This document shows positions 1-10,899 of a stretch of 64,000 nt of DNA, one piece after another. How positions within the stretch are numbered: position 1 is the first letter of the stretch; every line of letters begins with the position of its first letter. Under the pieces are notes generated by a model. The model was not told where the DNA came from and did not search any database. It saw nothing but the letters and a program-made list of their open reading frames with translations. The position numbers and the translations under genes are program-made. Source of the DNA: Aquatica leii (lineage: Eukaryota > Arthropoda > Insecta > Coleoptera > Lampyridae); NCBI GenBank assembly GCA_035610365.1, contig CM069432.1:267527177-267591176 (forward strand). The letters are read 5' to 3'.

Positions 1-420
1 GATCTAAGATAAATACATGCGCCATAGGCGTGCATCGAAGAATCACAAAATCTATGAAGTTGGATATTCATAGTATCCTTGCAGATGTGACGTGACGTGC
101 TTAGGGATTTGGAGGTCATTTAAATTAATCAGTTCTGCTCTATAAACAGACCAGTTTCTTGCGATCCTTTCAGAAATTGGATCATCCCATGACAACTTTT
201 CCAACCATAACTGTTGGAGCAAAATTTTAGCGATTATAGTAGAAGGCGTAAGTAACCCAAGATGATCGAATATTTGAGATATTTCGGAGAGCATAACGCG
301 TTTAGTTATGATTTCAGTTGCAGTTGGTGAAATAGTAAATACGAAGCTATCTGCCTGAAACGACCATGTCAATCCCAGGGTATGAGTGTGCTTGTCAGCA
401 CCAAATTCTAGAACACCAGG
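1..420 (-). pseudogene. BEL/Pao A17 / RNase H region, partial
   Basis: The ORF 372-52 contains KRVMLSEISQIFDHLGLLTP followed by LLQQLWLEKLSWDDPI, the conserved Pao 'peptidase A17' segment (usual form ISKIFDPLGLLSP). In the frame that continues to the left edge the reading is close to IQLH-FCD-S-AYGACIYLRS, the start of the RNase H-like domain. The element therefore continues beyond the window. Protein level identity is clear, but the frame is interrupted. Confidence 0.8.
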
Positions 421-562
421 GTGAACATCCGTATTAAGAAGGTCCTTTAGTATTCATGGATCATTAGATATCCACTTACGAAGAATAAAAAGTCCTGAAC
501 GTAAAACACTGGAAAGTTCTAAACAAATATTGCGTGCTTGGGAAATATCTTCAGCGCCGGCA

Positions 563-1018
563 TTAAAAATCATTTTTGATGATGCGAGAAATTTCAGAAT
601 TAGAAGCTTCGCATTCAATACCTAGTTGATATAGACTACGGATGGCTAAAAAGGACGCAGATGCTGTTCCATACGTAACGGTATTGAGATCAAAAGATTG
701 TAATTGTTCCGTTGGAGAAGATCTCCATAAAATACGTTGAAGTGACCGCTGTTTTGGGCTCAATCAACACTTATCTGTACATCTTTTTGATGTTAGCAGC
801 GATAGTATACGTATGCTTCCGAAAACGAATTAGATAGAAAATAAATACTGTTGTATCGTTGGACCAACCATTTGAGTGTCATTTAAAGAATAGCCAGAAG
901 TTGTGGCAGAAGAGCCATTGAAAACAACACGAAGTTTGGTGGTTAGACTGGTTTCTTTCAACACACCATGATGGGGAAGGTAATAAGAATATTTAGCATC
1001 AGAATGTGACACAGTCAT
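563..1018 (-). pseudogene. BEL/Pao reverse transcriptase fragment
   Basis: The minus-strand ORF 1018-830 reads YYLPHHGVLKETSLTTKLRVVFNGSS followed by SLNDTQMVGPTIQ. This is the N-terminal RT motif of BEL elements (LPHHGV, then VVFD/NGS, then LND). A frame change follows, and 763-563 continues with the RT thumb/connection region (YGTASASFLAIRSLYQL). The catalytic YxDD box was not seen in an open frame, so the core of the enzyme appears deleted between about 830 and 763. Confidence 0.8.
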
Positions 1019-1099
1019 GTGTCGTAAATCTTGGTATTCCTACATGAAGGCAACGTAACGAGTGCAAAGTTCTGGATTGGACTGAAACCGGCGTTCCAG

Positions 1100-2048
1100 T
1101 CAGAAAAATTGTTTTCTTGCGATGTCTTGGGATTCTCCAAGGCATGCAATCGAATCTTTGAATGGTATTGAAACAATAAATCTACCTTCTGCGTTCCTAG
1201 AATAGTTTTGAATAAAATGTGCTTTGCAAGCACTTTCTTCGGAGGAGAAAACCTTTTTTTGGAAGTAGCTCTCGAGCTCCCAAAATTTTGAAATGCGATC
1301 TGATAAATCGTCCAGAAAGCTTAAGTGGCAACGTGAATGAGTAGAAACTGCGTTACTAACTTGTCCGGATACCACCCATCCAAAACGAGTTTTTTGAAGA
1401 ATAGACAATTGTGGACCTAGTCGCACTTGACCAATACATAATAATAAAAACAATGCTGATGAACCAATTAACATATCGATTTTACCAGGCTTATTGAAAA
1501 GCAGGTCTGACAATTTAATGTTGTCAGGAATTTGAAAATTGTTGCAATCTACGTGTAAACTGCGCCGCTGCCAGTTATTTCATCAAGAACTAAACATAAA
1601 AGATTGATTTGAAAATTGGTATGATGTGAATCTACTTTGAGTGAATCATAGAGGAAGCTTAGCTTAAGCCTGAAACTAGAATGTTTGCATTATCAATGCG
1701 CAAGTTTAATTTTCGACACAGGTCTGAACGAATAAAATTAGATTGAGAACCTGAGTCTAACAAAATACGAATTGTGTGTTCTCTTCCGATAGAATCAAGG
1801 ATCTTAGCGGAAGCTGTTGGCAACAAAACTTCAAAACTGTTTGTACAAAATGCAGAAATGGTTTGATTAGATTCGGCAAAAGTGTGTATAGAGCTGAAAG
1901 ATCCTGGATGCTTATTCGAGATGACCGTAGGGTTAGGTCCAATATGCAAAAGAGTGTGATGTTTGGACTTGCATGTACGGCAAGTAAACTTAGAAGAACA
2001 TGGGTGTATAAAATGACCCTTATGGAGGCAATTGAGACAAACTCTCAA
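1100..2048 (-). pseudogene. BEL/Pao zinc knuckle and aspartyl protease (DUF1758-like)
   Basis: The 2048-1659 ORF starts with a CLNCLHKGHFIHPC cysteine/histidine knuckle and continues to LLDSGSQSNFI, the D-S/T-G active-site motif of a retropepsin-type protease. A second ORF, 1513-1100, carries the conserved GPQLSILQKTRFGWVVSG stretch found in BEL polyproteins between protease and reverse transcriptase. A frame change between 1659 and 1513 separates the two. In BEL/Pao elements this protease processes the gag-pol polyprotein. The break means the copy is non-functional. Confidence 0.8.
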
Positions 2049-2755
2049 TTCCTGTGCTTCTAGAATCTAGAAATTCTTTACATGAGCTTATTGAATGAGA
2101 ATTTTTACAAAGTACACAAGTTGATGTGTTTGCTAGGAAGGATTTTGAAAAGTGTGTGTTTGGTTTGTGAAAGACAACCTTAGCGTCCTGCTTTGATTGC
2201 AAACTATCCAAGAAATTGGCATTGTTTGTTAGAAACGATTTGAATTTATTGAGATTTGGTAAAATGTTGGTTGATGAATTTCGTAATGTTTCCCATTGAC
2301 GCGTAGTAATAGGATCAAATTTGTCTGATACAATTTGAATCATGACGGTTTCGAATAGGTCTCGGTCATTAGCTAACGAACGTAATGCAGTAATGTGTTT
2401 GAATAAGGAATCGCAAAAACTTCTCAATGTTGTAGAGGACTCCTTTTTGCAAGGTTCTAGCTCAAGTATACGTTTTATATGGTTTCGAATAAGCATGCGG
2501 GGTTGATCGTATTGCGCACAAATAGCTTGCCAAGCGATTTGATAATTGCTGGTTGTAAACTGTAACGATTTGATTACTTGAGCAGCATCTCCACTCAAGC
2601 TTGCTTTTAAGTAATGGAGCTTTTGTATGTCTCCAAGATCACTGTTGGAATTAATCAAACTAGTAAAAATTTCACGAAACTCAAGCCAACCTTCCAGGTC
2701 ACCAAAAAAACGTGGAATGGAAATCTTTGGTAAATTAAAACTTGGAACCTTATGC
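2020..2755 (-). pseudogene. BEL/Pao gag region (DUF1759-like)
   Basis: Minus-strand reading opens at the element edge with a PKISIPRFFGD-type motif, followed by a helical region containing LHYLKASLSGDAAQVI and a downstream RNHIKRILEL segment. This is the usual signature of the DUF1759 gag-like domain of insect BEL/Pao polyproteins. The longest open stretch is 2658-2020 (212 codons). Known BEL gag proteins assemble the cytoplasmic particle. The C-terminus contains CVLCKNSHSISSC, the beginning of the zinc-knuckle region. The frame then shifts into the protease ORF that overlaps it at 2020-2048. Confidence 0.8.
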
Positions 2756-2779
2756 GATTAATAATTTGAATTTCCGGTA

Positions 2780-3784
2780 GATTACGTCATTTATTTTTGC
2801 CAAAATGGCGTAAGGGCCTTCCTATTGTCTCTGTAACTTTGAAGACAACGCTTGTTTTCGTTGTAGGTTGTACAACCAAACCAGATCATCAGGTTGAAAC
2901 TTTCCTTCTCTGGCCCTTACGTAATATTGGTCTTTTATTCGCACTGGCGATTTGGATGTTCTTTCGGGCGTTATCGTGGATGATCTGCATTCTCTTCTTG
3001 AGTTGGCTGATGTAGTAATCTCCAACAATTTCTCCTGCAGGCTTACATCCAAACTGAAGACCGCACGGTAACCTTATCTCACGTCCAAACATCACACAAG
3101 CAGGAGTTTGCCCGGTAGTCTCGTGAACGGATGATCGATACGCCATTAGTAACAAATGTCGATATTGGTCTCGTTTGTGTTCGGAGACCACTTTGACGAG
3201 ATACTTCTCCATCGTTCTATTCTTGATTCCCAGCATTCCACATACGATTTGAAACAAAGCAGACTTAAAGTTACCCCCCTGATCTGAATAAAACTCCAAG
3301 GGTACGTCAAAACAGCAAAAAAGACCTTTCACCAACCATCCGCAACAGTTGTGACTTCTTGATTTGATATCGCGTACGCTTCCGCCTATTTCGTGAAATA
3401 AACCATGGCCAACAGAATGTACTTGTTGCCCTGTTCCATTTCTAGGAATCGGCTTGCGATGTCAATTGCTACCCTTTCAAATAAACTTCCGACGTTGTAC
3501 TGTCTCATAGCAGCCTTATGCTTTCCAATTGGTCCATTTTTAGACGCGCATAAATTACATTTGCGACACTATTTCTTTACATCTTCTTTGCAGTTCACCT
3601 AATAAAAACTTGCTCTGACCTTTTCAAGCGTCCTTTTAACACCGAAATGTCTTCCAAAAGTTTCGTCATGCGAATGCTGCAATACTTCTGACACTCGGCT
3701 TCTCGGCACCACTAGCTGCAGTTTCGTCTCGGTGCCATTGTCGCTCTCCTGGGGTCGCTTCAGAAGACCGTTCTCCAATTTCAA
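2780..3784 (-). pseudogene. gypsy integrase (zinc finger, core, C-terminal module), frameshifted
   Basis: The 3784-3599 ORF carries the H2C2-like region (VLQHSHDETFGRHFGVKRT; usual form H-D---GHLG--KT). The 3335-2889 ORF carries the core: LEFYSDQGGNFKS holds the second catalytic Asp, then GIKNRTMEKYLVKVVSEHKRDQY and a MAYRSSVHETTGQTPACVMFGREIRLP tract typical of insect gypsy integrases. The 3052-2822 ORF continues into the C-terminal domain (FQPDDLVWLYN), followed by an EGPYAI-type motif near 2790. At least three frame changes separate these pieces. Confidence 0.85.
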
Positions 3785-4082
3785 AGAGTCCCGCTGTGTC
3801 TAACATGCTTTCACCGTTCTACTTGGCGCGCTGATTTCTTTTCAAGTTGGTCTTTGTTTATACGTTCTGTAATTTATTATCAACTGTAATTTCGGATCAC
3901 TCTCTTCTCGACGTTGTTGAGCTGATTGCCAATTATCGTCAATCGCCGTTGTACCGCGAAGCATGCTAGTTTTCTTTTCTAATCGAGAACAATGACCACA
4001 TTAACCGGGCATGGGCGTCTAAATAAATAATCTGCGTCGCGATGACCAGTTCCAGCACAATCTACTGTATCAAAATTGTACT

Positions 4083-5302
4083 TCAGCAACCGTTCAATCG
4101 ATCTCGCAACTTGTCATTCCGGGTTTTGAAATTGAAGAAGCTATTTAAGAGCAGCATGGTCAGTCCCCAAAAGAAATATCCGTCCTTATAAGTATTTGTA
4201 ACGGAATTGAGAACAGCAAACAGTTCTCTTTTAGTTACACAATAATTCCTCACAGACTTCGACAGGACTTGTGAGGTTGTTAGTATCAGTGTCCAACACA
4301 AACTTACCTTCCGCTCGAGGATAGCGCCATGTTGGTGCCGTAACAAGAAGCTTCAAATTTTGAAGGGCTTCATTACAGTTGTCGTTCGTCTTCGGTAAGT
4401 CTTGTCAGCGATTTCGCAATGTTTTTAAATCCCAGCACGAATCTGCAAAAATACGTGCACAATCCGAGAAAACTGCGAAGTTTGTGTTTATCCTTTGGTA
4501 TTGGCTAATCTTGGACTTCCTTAATTTTATCAGGGTCGGCCATTACTTTCGTCGTGAATACAATGTGTCCTAAATACTTCACTTTTTTTAAAGATATGGC
4601 ACTTTTTTAGACTTAATTTCAGGCTTGCACCTCGCAATCGTTGAAACACTTCTTTCAAATTTTGCAAATGCTCTTCGAACGATTTTCTAAACACAATCGC
4701 ATCGTCCAAATACACCAAGTCTTCCTTCCAAGACAGTCTTTGCAAGATCGTCTTTATCAAACCTTCGAAAGTCGCAGAACCTTTGCACAATACAAGGGGC
4801 ATAACCGTAAATTGCCATAAACCGGTTCCAATCGTAAATGCAGTTTTCTCGCGGTTCTTCGGTTCCAAATCCACTTGCCAGCAGCCACTTTTCAAATCCA
4901 ACGTGGAAAACTATTCCGAACCAGATAGGGTATTTTAAGTGTCATCAATTCGGGGTAACGGGTAACTATCTTTCTTGGTGACCACATTTTGTTTCACGAT
5001 GTCAGTTTTTCCTTTAGAGTTATCATCCATTGCAAACACGTCGTGGTACTGCTGGATTAGTTTCTTGACTTTAGTGCGCCCGAGCTGGTTAAGACACGCT
5101 GAAATAACCATTTCCAGTAACTGTAGAGGACATTTCTTGCTGATGGGTGTTCAACAATGTTTGTACGTTTCAGAATGTGAGACACCGGCGTAGATTGTCC
5201 TATCACAGTGTTCTTCTTCAAATTATCCGGTTTGGGCTGGTATTCATGATTGTAACTGGTATTACGTTTTTGGCCTTCACTAGAGCTTTACCAACTAGTA
5301 TT
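4083..5302 (-). pseudogene. gypsy reverse transcriptase and RNase H, frameshifted
   Basis: The minus-strand reading from about 5302 has the pre-RT motif ILVGKALVKA..VIPV and then QYHDVFAMDD. The RT follows: LDLKSGCWQVDLEP, the TAFTIGTGLWQFTVMP block, and the active-site box as LVYLDDAIVF (YLDD, inside 4901-4530). The later ORF 4346-4083 has SQVLSKSVRNYCVTKRELFAV, the start of the RNase H domain (usual Y-xTERELLAV). Stops and a frameshift after 4530 break it. Its upstream protease is separated from it by the solo LTR at 5307-6841. Confidence 0.85.
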
Positions 5303-5306
5303 CCTT

Positions 5307-6841
5307 CTGTTACAAGCTTTTTGCTATTTTACGAACCTGCACGGCCAACTCACAATAGTCGGTGAGAGGGGGGTTCACAGATAATATAGAAAAGCTACTT
5401 AAGGGCGCCAGAGCTTATCCAAAGTCACTTCTGTCCCGGTCAAGACAGACGGTATAAACTTGTAACAAGATGTTACGTTCGTAATGCTGAAAGAAACGAA
5501 AAAAAGAAACTTAATTGTTAATAACAATTTCACTTTAATTACTCTATAAGAATAAATAGATTAACGTTTGAATCGATAACAATTGGATAGCATGACCAAG
5601 AATAATTTTAGTCCGAGTACAAATATAGACAGGTACTAGAATAGTAGAAGTAGAAGTATCGGCAACACACAATACATACGTAAATTACGTTGACATGAAT
5701 AGCGAAGAGTAGATGGTAGTAAATTTCGTCTGCATACAATATGCGAAGTACACAAAATAATTAGTAATATGGCCTTACTGACAATCAACCACAGTGATAA
5801 TAAATTACTAGATTAATGTTAACTTATCGTAACAGAGCGTGCGGAATTAATATAGCACTAACGTTAATTAATCGTTGGTAGTACACAGCATGCGCAACTC
5901 AACATAAGTAAAATTTACTACCTAACTGGTAAACAACAATATCGATAATTACAGAACTAATATTAGCAAAAGTTTCGTGAGTGACCTTGTTGACAACGAA
6001 ATAAAACACATAAAATCACTTACCATAAACACAGGAACTTCCACTTGTGCGAAGAAAGCGCTTTCCCCGACACGCAATCCTGTGAACAATTTGAATCGCA
6101 AATCGTGTCAAACTAATGCCTCACGAAATCAAGATCTACAAAAATCGTTACTTAAGGTACAAGAAAGTATATATAATATAACCCGGTTGTCGAATGCTGT
6201 TGTACCCCTTGTCTGTGGTTTAATTAGTTATAACCATAAGCCTTATAAAGAAAAAGTTAGCATCGTCCCATCCAAATATTTGTCGAGGTTCATCCCTTCG
6301 TAACTCGGTATCGACTACTGAATATAGTGGGACCACAAATAGGTGGTTAATATAATTAACGTCGTGTCATCCACGAGTAGCACTATTTGCCCTGGAAGGC
6401 TCCGCAAGACCCCAATTTCGTGGCGTGGAAATCGCCTTCCGCCAGCGCCCGTGTACGGCAACGTGATGACTTATTTAGCAGTAGTTTACAATATCCATTT
6501 ATCGAGAATGTAACAGGTGCGAAATGAAGGAACGCAAAATGGCTGTTAAAAGGAAGAAAGAATTACGAACGAATTTTTAATAAAAGACGGCAGTAGCTTA
6601 CCCTGTAACGCTTCGAATAAATTAGATAATTAACTAATTATAATTGGTTTTCCATTAATTTCCAGATGGTAACGGATATATCAATAATCAATGCGTACAG
6701 ACCATTTTATATCATTTTCGCGTGACGATTTTCCGCCAAATGACAACCAACGAGAAAACGATTGTTAGAGGGCGTTAAAACCCGAATCTAATTTCACGTC
6801 GAAACACATAGGCGTACATAATGAAAATTTCGTCCGTAACA
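5307..6841. mobile_element. solo LTR (1,535 bp), family 1, inserted in gypsy pol
   Basis: The segment begins TGTTACAAGC and ends CCGTAACA, giving TG...CA ends with a TGTTAC/GTAACA terminal inverted repeat. It is flanked by the direct 4-bp duplication CTTC (5303-5306 and 6842-6845). A second copy at 43030-44300 shares both ends and much of the interior, which fixes the borders independently. No coding potential is convincing inside. The 4-bp duplication matches Ty3/gypsy integrases. Orientation cannot be decided with confidence. The host pol frame runs into both edges, so the LTR landed in a formerly continuous reading frame. Confidence 0.9.
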
Positions 6842-7019
6842 CTTCGGCGAATGTTTCATTTTCGGTTGGTTCGATGCTACAAATGAAACCTTCCCGGAGA
6901 TCTCCATCCAGACGTCCCATAACAACGCTCTCAGTTCGTTCAGGTAAAACGACATCATATACTAGAAGAATCCTCGCCTTTCATCTTTCGACGAATGAAA
7001 AAGAATTTCCTCGTTTTCT

Positions 7020-7450
7020 AGTATGAGGGCATCATTTTCCATGTCTAAATGGAATCCACCTTTCTTATAAGGTCCATTCCCAAGATCATTTCTTCAGTTA
7101 TTTCAGCTACCAGTATCTGATGATTGATTTATTTCTAATACAAATAGTCACCATCATTTCTCTATGAATCGGGACTGTTTCGCCAGTTCCATATTCTCGA
7201 ACTACATCTGGGCGCACTATTGTTCTCGTCGCTCCTGTGTCAACAATTAGTTCAACTCCTCGTTCATTGATGCTGACATCGACATAAATGCTGTTTAGAG
7301 AGTTAGTTGGCGATGAAACGTGGATGGTGATCTCCGGGCTTAGTTGTTAGAGGTCGACTTTTGCCCCTTTCGGACGAGCTCCACTAGTTTTTCGATGGCT
7401 CTTGTGCTCTTGCTTTGGGATAGCGGTGTCGAAACTATTAATGTATGACA
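7020..7450 (-). pseudogene. gypsy aspartic protease region
   Basis: No long ORF is present, but the minus-strand reading around 7260-7130 gives GVELIVDTGATRTIVRPD followed by YGTGETVPIHREM, a retropepsin with the DTGA active site. About 50 codons downstream an EEMILGMDLIRK motif follows, the conserved ILGMDFL element near the protease C-terminus. Downstream sequence up to 6846 continues into the linker before RT. The region upstream to about 7450 is basic and glutamine/lysine-rich, consistent with the gag-pol junction. Confidence 0.75.
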
Positions 7451-7689
7451 TATTGACATTTCAAACAATTTTGAGTGAAAAAACTACACAAAGCGAAAAT
7501 CTATGCTAAGCGTAAAAATTAAGTCAGTTTGCAAGAATGGTGTTTTCCAATGAAGAAAAACACTATATGCTGCGTATTTTTTATTCATCACACAAAAGTT
7601 ATTTTGTAAATGCACAAAGATACTTAGAGACATATTCAAAGAGAAGACAACTAACAGACAGGGTAGGCGTACTGGCTGGGATAGAATAA

Positions 7690-8640
7690 TCTTTGTGGCG
7701 GAATGTTGTCGTGTACTTATTCGAAAAGTTTACCAAGTTCTGAAGGTAGCGTAATCGGACGATACGAATTGGGGTTAGCGAGATCCCTCTTACCAGGTTT
7801 CAGAATTGTTATGAACCTACCAGTTTTCCAACTATTTGAAAAATACTCGCATTGAACACAAGAGTTGAATAGGTCAATGAACGTAGAAGAGAGGGAATTT
7901 TGTACGACTGTTTTTAGTACGTTTCAGTGTACTCCGTCGGGTCCGGGAGCTTTATTCTTAGGAATTCTGCTAGCCACCCAGTCTTGTCGGAACCAATATT
8001 TGCAAAGGATCAGGAACTAATTCGGGCTTGGTAAGGATCGTCGTCTGGGAATAAGAAACTAACTATTAACTTAATTGTCTTTCTGCGAGAGTGTATCTGT
8101 TACCGAAACGGACGTTGGAGCATGGTTAGATAGCAAGGAACTTTTGTGAGGATATCCTATATACTAATCCCCACGGACTCGCTGCCAAACTTCTCTCTAC
8201 AAACCTTTGACATGAGCTAAATTTAGCTTTGTACGAGTTTAGCCATTGAGGTTTTAGCTCTGCTGGGGCTTTTTGAGTATGTTTTCTTAAGTAACGTACG
8301 ACTCGCTTTAACCTATGTAGCTTTGGACTCTACCACGGTACACCAGCTAAGCCATTTTGACTACATTCGAGAATTAGCTTGGTCAGTTTATCAATGGAGA
8401 CGTCGATAGAACTAGGATCGTGACACTTAGCCCTACGTGAAAGATAAATAGAAAGTAAGCCGCTGACATCTGTGTTCAGCTTGGCAGGATCTATGCGTTT
8501 TCATCGAGGATACGTTTAGGGATCGGAACCGATTGAGAATTTTTGACGGTTAAATCAAAACGTATCAATCGGTGGTCACTTTCAATCGCCTCTGGAATAA
8601 CTTACCAGTTAGAAATTGTTGTAGCTAAAGCTTGCGAAGC
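7690..8640 (-). pseudogene. LINE ORF2 fragment: endonuclease C-terminus and RT N-terminus
   Basis: Near 8600-8540 the minus-strand reading gives AIESDHRLIRFDL, containing the SDHxxI motif that closes AP-type LINE endonucleases. From about 7975 to 7710 it gives RIPKNKAPGPDGV, then a TGRFITILKPGKRDLANPNSYRPI block and LPSELGKLFE. These are RT blocks 0-2 of Jockey/I/R1-type LINEs. Multiple stops interrupt the reading. The RT palm with the catalytic aspartates is not present. Confidence 0.75.
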
Positions 8641-8667
8641 TATAGTGACATTTGTTGATGTTTGTAT

Positions 8668-8775
8668 TACTTTCAAGGTTGCAGCACGAGAACGCTGAAG
8701 ATTCACTTGCGCCATCTTAAGAGTCGGAGAAGTCCTCTCAATCTATAATCGGTATTAGATATCTTGGTGTCAAGC
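8668..8775 (+). repeat. stray single monomer of the 187-bp satellite
   Basis: This 108-bp stretch follows the same order of motifs as the satellite at 50050-55250: TTTCAAGGTTGCA, then GATTCACTTGCG, CATCTTAAGAGTCGGAG, CTATAATCG and a TGTCAAGC end. It lies between the LINE ORF1 and ORF2 remnants, more than 41 kb from the array, and in the same orientation. It is about 60% of one repeat length. Confidence 0.7.
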
Positions 8776-8845
8776 GTACGGCAGTCAGTTGTTAAAAGAT
8801 GCCTTGTGTTTTACCACATCACCTTTATAGCCATATCTCATACAG

Positions 8846-9793
8846 TTAGCACATACAGGGTCTCCTGCGGTTTTTGGCCAATCTTTCGTGCTTTTCAGCA
8901 CAATTACCGCATTGAAGCTCGTTCTTGCAGTCACCTTGTTGGTGACCGAACTTCTGGCACTTGAAGCATCTTAAGATGCGCACATGGTTATTGACCCTGG
9001 ATAAATTACAGACTACATAAATTCTACGACTGACCATTAAGTAGTTTCGTACCTCCGAAGTTACTTCAATAAACATAATTAGTATTTGCCCTGTTTCTAT
9101 GCCCGATTTTTGTTATGACTTTAAGATGTTCTTTAGCCTGTTTAACTATTTCGTCAGAAGCGGCATCAAAATTTTGCTTGAGGATCGCCTCTGTCAACTG
9201 CTCGGGAAAAAGGTTGATAGAATGTTCGAAAGAGAAATCCTAAGAAGGGCTTTGCCTGGGATTTTAGACAGGCCTGTCTTTTCGGACTCCAAGCGACCAA
9301 CTTTTGTTCTAGTCGTAGACCGAGCGTGGTAGGATTTAAGACCTGCATTAGGGTCGTTTAGTTTCGTCAGCTGTTCTAAAGTTTGTCTCGCGCTTTGAAA
9401 CCATAACAATTGTGGATTGTTGAATTGGCGTGACGGATTTGCAGGAAGGTACTTTCACTTTGTCAGCAAGTCTGCTTGACCGAGCTACATGGGCATACGA
9501 AACAGGACCAGTTGTGATCTGCTGGCCAGGAGCTGACAACTTGCTCCGACTAGCATCAGATATGTCCGAATATTGCGTAAACCTTCTTTCAGTGAATTTT
9601 CGAAATATGGATTAGATACATCCATTAACTCTGTACGTCTGGCAACGGATTTTTTACTGGTAGATATTAACTTAGACATAACCAGGACCTCTGCTTCAAA
9701 TGATTTTTCCAGAATAGTTAGTTGGGAAATGTCGGAATTGGCATCATCGTCGTCGTCTGCACGACGTTTAGATAAACAGGATTCAACCTCCAT
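8846..9793 (-). pseudogene. LINE ORF1 (gag-like, zinc knuckle), broken
   Basis: Two open segments, 9793-9485 and 9076-8846, are linked by shifted frames. The first begins MEVESCLSKRRADDDDD, an acidic serine-rich start usual for LINE ORF1 proteins. The second has LRCFKCQKFGHQQGDC, a canonical CX2CX4HX4C zinc knuckle, followed by a second partial CGNCAEKH motif. Such proteins bind the element RNA in the cytoplasm or nucleus. The start at 9793 is the first Met of the open frame. Stops between the two segments make it a pseudogene. Confidence 0.7.
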
Positions 9794-10144
9794 AAGAGGT
9801 TAAGGAAGTATGAGAAGCTGCGCGCGACAGCTCGGCTTTCTAGGATTACCAGTGATTAGTGTCGGCTTAATCCTTTTAGTCGTGCAACAGAAGATTATTG
9901 CCGTATAGGTCTTATTACCCGATCTTCGGTGGCCACTTTTAACCTCGAAGAGGTAGGGTTCTAAAACTTTCCGTGGTAAATAAGGAACTCACACTAATAG
10001 AAAATCGCAATATAATGAAATAATTAATAAATATAACCTGGTCTTTATATCAGGAACCGCAGTATGCTCACAATTTAGAAAATATTAATTACCTTAGCTT
10101 TAGATACAACTGAAAGATTTATTTGAATATTGAAGAGAAGTTTT

Positions 10145-10899
10145 TGCCATTACCATTGGATATAGGGTTTGTGACGCAGTTCCCTTTGAAGTGACGAGAG
10201 TGGATTTTGCAGAGTTTTCTCCAAACCTCACGTTGTTTCATGTTGTGACGGGATAGGTCTCGCACACTCTACAGTGACAATGAGACGAACTTCGTAGGTA
10301 CCGAAAATGCTTTGTCGCTTCTAGATTAGGACTCGATCGTGCGTGAAACAGTCATCCACCGCAATTGCTGACGATTCAATCCCCTCACCTTCTACAGCGG
10401 CAAGGTGGGGAAGGTTCTGTGAGTGTTAAAACATTTATTACGGAAAGTCTAGGTCCAGTTTGGTTTATGAAGACTTAGTGATCTTTGTTTGCGAGTGCGA
10501 AGTAATTGTTACTGCGAGGTCTCTTTAGCAGAACCCTAAAGGAGAACGCGTTAAGGTCGTCGACGTTTTTGTGCGAGTAAGCGGAGTGTGGTTTACCGGA
10601 TTGTAACGCTAAATTCAGACATTACGAGAAGAACGTATCAAGTACCTTGGACAATTAAAGCTTTTGTGTGACAAAAGGAGAGTAATCGTCAAATTGTGAT
10701 TGGCGATACGGTGCTTGTCGACGACGACAACAACAAACTTTTCAAGTGGCCAGTTGGACGAATCGTGAAAATTTTACCGGGTAAGGATTGCCGAGTTCGT
10801 TTGGTTGGAGGGAAAACCGCTAGAGGGCAGTTATTCAGGCCACTGTTTTGTTCGCGTAATGAGTTTTATTTATTCATCGAACCGTCGATGTTGCATTGA
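10145..10899 (+). mobile_element. BEL/Pao integrase and DUF5641 tail, plus-strand fragment
   Basis: Plus-strand reading near 10270-10310 gives TLYSDNETNFVGTE, the BEL integrase block around the second catalytic Asp. 10696-10899 gives GDTVLVDDDNNKLFKWPVGRIVKILPGKD followed by VRLVGGKTARGQL, the DUF5641 module that ends BEL/Pao polyproteins. The nucleotide sequence matches the minus-strand BEL copy in the DTL intron (14390-15100), for example at AGCTTTTGTGTGACAAAAGG, so both belong to one family. Stops break the integrase. The 5' end is cut at about 10145, within a CCATTACCATTGGAT stretch shared with the other copy. Confidence 0.8.

Larger units (their letters stand above)
1..2755 (-). mobile_element. 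BEL/Pao LTR retrotransposon, 3' part of the polyprotein, degenerate
   Basis: On the minus strand the reading order is gag (about 2755-2020), zinc knuckle and aspartyl protease (2048-1659), protease-RT linker (1513-1100), reverse transcriptase (1018-563) and the Pao A17/RNase H region (372-1). This is the standard BEL/Pao order. The reading frame is broken by several stops and frameshifts. No integrase or LTR is seen; the element runs off the left edge of the window. It abuts a gypsy fragment at about 2755, so its 5' LTR is missing. It cannot make an intact polyprotein. The assignment rests on recognisable motifs in each segment listed separately. Confidence 0.85.
2756..7450 (-). mobile_element. 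Ty3/gypsy LTR retrotransposon, truncated, interrupted by a solo LTR
   Basis: Minus-strand domains run protease (about 7345-7020), RT (about 5302-4530), RNase H (about 4530-4083), integrase zinc finger and core (3784-2889) and a C-terminal GPY-type module (about 2880-2780). This order is diagnostic of Ty3/gypsy. Both LTRs of this copy are absent: it stops against the BEL element at about 2755, and no gag or LTR is seen upstream of about 7450. A 1,535-bp LTR of another family sits inside the protease-RT linker. Several frameshifts exist besides. The element is dead. Confidence 0.85.
7690..10000 (-). mobile_element. LINE (Jockey/I-like) remnant with ORF1 and partial ORF2
   Basis: On the minus strand a gag-like ORF1 with a CCHC knuckle (9793-8846) is followed by the C-terminal end of an AP-endonuclease and the first third of a reverse transcriptase (8640-7690). 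The 3' two thirds of ORF2 and any poly(A) tail are missing. The interval 9800-10000 has no ORF and is probably the element's 5' UTR. A satellite-like monomer lies at 8668-8775 in the ORF1/ORF2 junction. 7450-7690 lies between this element and the gypsy remnant and shows nothing recognisable. Confidence 0.75.

Noticed and set aside
1776..2063. Plus-strand ORF of 95 codons
   Set aside because: Antisense shadow of the BEL protease/zinc-knuckle region.
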